NCBI GenBank assembly: GCA_964489055.1
Contig: CAZAXF010000073.1
Coordinates: 1 to 12,768, forward strand
DNA length: 12,768 nucleotides
Source of the DNA: 66-474 sp964489055
Lineage (GTDB): Bacteria > Pseudomonadota > Gammaproteobacteria > Xanthomonadales > Rhodanobacteraceae
Reading direction: 5' to 3'
Shown: piece by piece, positions 11,151-12,768 of the stretch
Layout of the letters: each line of letters starts with the position of its first letter
Numbering within the stretch: the first letter of the stretch is position 1
The notes under the pieces: model-generated
The model's input: only the letters and a program-made list of their open reading frames with translations
What the model was told of the DNA's origin: nothing
The model's database searches: none
Made by a program: the position numbers and the translations under genes

Positions 11151-12768
11151 GATCGGCCTCCAGCAATTCGGCCACGTTGCGCAGCATGTCCGCCTCGCTG
11201 TAGGGCTTGCCGAGATAACGGTCCACGCCGATCTCGAACGCCCGCTCGCGATGCTTTTCGCCGGTGCGCGAGGTGATCATGATGATCGGCACGTGGCGGA
11301 AGCGCACGTCGTTCTTCATGTGCGTGGCCAGCTCGTAGCCGTCCATGCGCGGCATCTCGATGTCCAGCAGCATCACGTCGGGCACGCGTTCCTGCAGTTT
11401 TTCCAGCGCATCCACGCCGTCCTTCGCGGTGACCACTTCCATCTGTTCGCGTTCGAGCACGCGCGTGGTGACCTTGCGCATGGTGATCGAGTCGTCCACC
11501 ACCATGACCAGGCGCGGGCCGGATTCTTCCGTGGCCGGTTCGGCCACCGGCGCGACCGGCTCGGTGCCGGGGCTTTCCGCGCCCAGCGCCGCGGCCGCCT
11601 GGTTGGCGACGAAGTGGCGCACCAGCGGGGCCGGATCGAGGATCAGCATCACCGAACCGTCGCCCAGGATGGTGGCGCCGAACATGCCGGGTACGTTGCT
11701 GACCTGCGGGCCCACCGGCTTGACGACGATTTCGCGCGAACCGATCACCGTGTCCACGCGGACCGCCGCGCGCAGGTCGCCGGCGCGCACCATCAACAAC
11801 GGCAACTGGCCGGTGCCCTCTTCAGGAATGCGCGAGGCGCCGAAGCCCAGCAGCTCGGACAGGTCGTGGAGCTGATATTCCTCGCCGAGGTGTTCGACGG
11901 TCATCTCGCCGCTGGCAAGGCGTTTCGCCATTTCGTCGCGACGGATCCTGGATACCGCCTGCATCGAGGTCATCGGCACCGCGAACACGGCGTCCGCGGC
12001 GCGCACGGTGATCGCCTGGGTGACCGCCAGGGTGAACGGCAGGCGGATGTTGAACGTCGTGCCCTTGCCGCGCTCGGATTCGATCGTGAGCGAACCGCCG
12101 AGCTGGCGGATTTCGTTGGCGACCACGTCCATGCCCACGCCGCGGCCGGCCAACTGGCTGACTTCGCCCGCGGTCGAGAAGCCGGTCTGCAGGACGAAGT
12201 TGAACAGCTCGCTGTCGGATACCGGCATGTCCGCGGTGATCAGGCCGCGGTCGATTGCCTTGGTGCGGATGGCATCGCGGTCGAAGCCGGCGCCGTCGTC
12301 GGACACCCGCACCAGCACTTCGGTGCCCTGGCGCCCGACCTGGATGGTGACCGTGCCGTCCATCGGCTTGCCGACGGCGACGCGCTGGGCCGGGTCCTCG
12401 ATGCCGTGGGCCAGCGCATTGCGCAGCATGTGCTCGAAGGGCGCCTTCATGCGCTCGAGCACGTTGCGGTCCATTTCGCCCTGGGCCCCAAGCACGCGCA
12501 ACTGCGCACGCTTGCCCAGTTCGTCGGCGGCACCGCGCAGGGTGCGGCGCAGATTGGGCACCATCGATTCGAACGGCACCATGCGCGTGCGCATCAGGCC
12601 GTCCTGCAGATCCGAGTTGACGCGCGACTGCTGCAGCAACAACGTTTCCGACTGGCGCGACTGGTCGTCGAGGATGTCCTGGATGGAGGCAAGGTCGGAC
12701 ACCGACTCGGCCAGCGCACGCGAGTACTGCTGCAGGTTCGAGAAGCGGTCCAGTTCCAGCGGGTCGAA
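11143..12768 (-). CDS. chpA: PilL/ChpA hybrid CheA-type kinase, 3' part only
   Basis: The reading frame is open to the window edge, leaving the last 541 residues; the start and the N-terminal Hpt domains lie beyond. In order: a CheA-type dimerisation and linker region (FDPLELDRFSNLQQYSRALA, MRTRMVPFESMVPN), the HATPase with N-box HMLRNALAHGIEDP (visible residues 113-126), DDGAGFD, GRGVGMDVV and GKGTTFNIRLPF, a CheW-like domain ending about residue 390 (GATILGDGSVMLILDP), and a C-terminal receiver. The receiver keeps the acidic pair Asp425-Asp426, phosphoacceptor Asp469 (VMLLDIEMPRMDG) and Lys521 (YLGKPY). In the Pil-Chp pathway this kinase controls the response regulators for type IV pilus extension and retraction. 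The frame overlaps chpB by eight bases. Confidence 0.95.
   Translation of the reverse strand, partial: FDPLELDRFSNLQQYSRALAESVSDLASIQDILDDQSRQSETLLLQQSRVNSDLQDGLMRTRMVPFESMVPNLRRTLRGAADELGKRAQLRVLGAQGEMDRNVLERMKAPFEHMLRNALAHGIEDPAQRVAVGKPMDGTVTIQVGRQGTEVLVRVSDDGAGFDRDAIRTKAIDRGLITADMPVSDSELFNFVLQTGFSTAGEVSQLAGRGVGMDVVANEIRQLGGSLTIESERGKGTTFNIRLPFTLAVTQAITVRAADAVFAVPMTSMQAVSRIRRDEMAKRLASGEMTVEHLGEEYQLHDLSELLGFGASRIPEEGTGQLPLLMVRAGDLRAAVRVDTVIGSREIVVKPVGPQVSNVPGMFGATILGDGSVMLILDPAPLVRHFVANQAAAALGAESPGTEPVAPVAEPATEESGPRLVMVVDDSITMRKVTTRVLEREQMEVVTAKDGVDALEKLQERVPDVMLLDIEMPRMDGYELATHMKNDVRFRHVPIIMITSRTGEKHRERAFEIGVDRYLGKPYSEADMLRNVAELLEADRG

Noticed and set aside
11143..12702. Treating GTG at 12702 as the start of the kinase gene
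   Set aside because: The frame is open to 12768 and the extra 22 residues fit the family (FDPLELDRFSNLQQYSRALA), so the gene continues beyond the window.

Overview
The window looks like a chromosomal stretch of a high-GC gammaproteobacterium of the Lysobacterales (Xanthomonadales), probably near Rhodanobacteraceae/Lysobacteraceae. The reasons are the GC-rich codon use, the gene neighbourhoods (proC-yggT; a PilL/ChpA-ChpB-ChpC twitching chemosensory cluster; bioA next to rsmE), and intergenic DNA full of REP-like hairpins and short tandem repeats. No complete mobile element, rRNA, tRNA or CRISPR array is visible.

Layout. 1-293 is a repeat island: two copies of a 106-bp unit carrying GGGACTC heptamers and an inverted pair of REP-like hairpins, then the leader of proC. 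294-1714 (+) is a translationally coupled proC-yggT pair. 1715-2702 has no credible gene and holds a roughly 960-bp hairpin-rich block bounded by inverted REP-like sequences, between convergent genes. 2703-6009 (-) runs, in transcription order, hisN-like phosphatase, dodecin, orphan OmpR-type response regulator, pdxH and a BtuF-like cobalamin-binding protein. 6200-7564 (+) is bioA. 7705-8091 (-) is a small secreted protein of unknown function, and divergent from it 8222-8956 (+) is rsmE. 8957-9330 is a second REP-like island between convergent genes. 9331-12768 (-) is the 3' part of a Pil-Chp operon: PilL/ChpA (5' end beyond the window), a ChpB-like protein with no recognisable methylesterase domain, and ChpC.

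How the genes work together. proC makes proline; bioA, pdxH, dodecin and the BtuF-like protein deal with cofactors (biotin, PLP, flavin, cobalamin); rsmE modifies 16S rRNA; PilL-ChpB-ChpC should relay signals to type IV pili. The most unusual observations are (1) a 36-bp inverted repeat built from GGGACTC heptamers whose right arm is the first codons of proC, starting inside its start codon; (2) the modular inverted-repeat block at 1744-2706; (3) a ChpB with a long low-complexity tail in place of an esterase; and (4) REP-like GTAG motifs that supply gene stop codons. All calls come from reading the sequence and recalled family knowledge; no database search was run.
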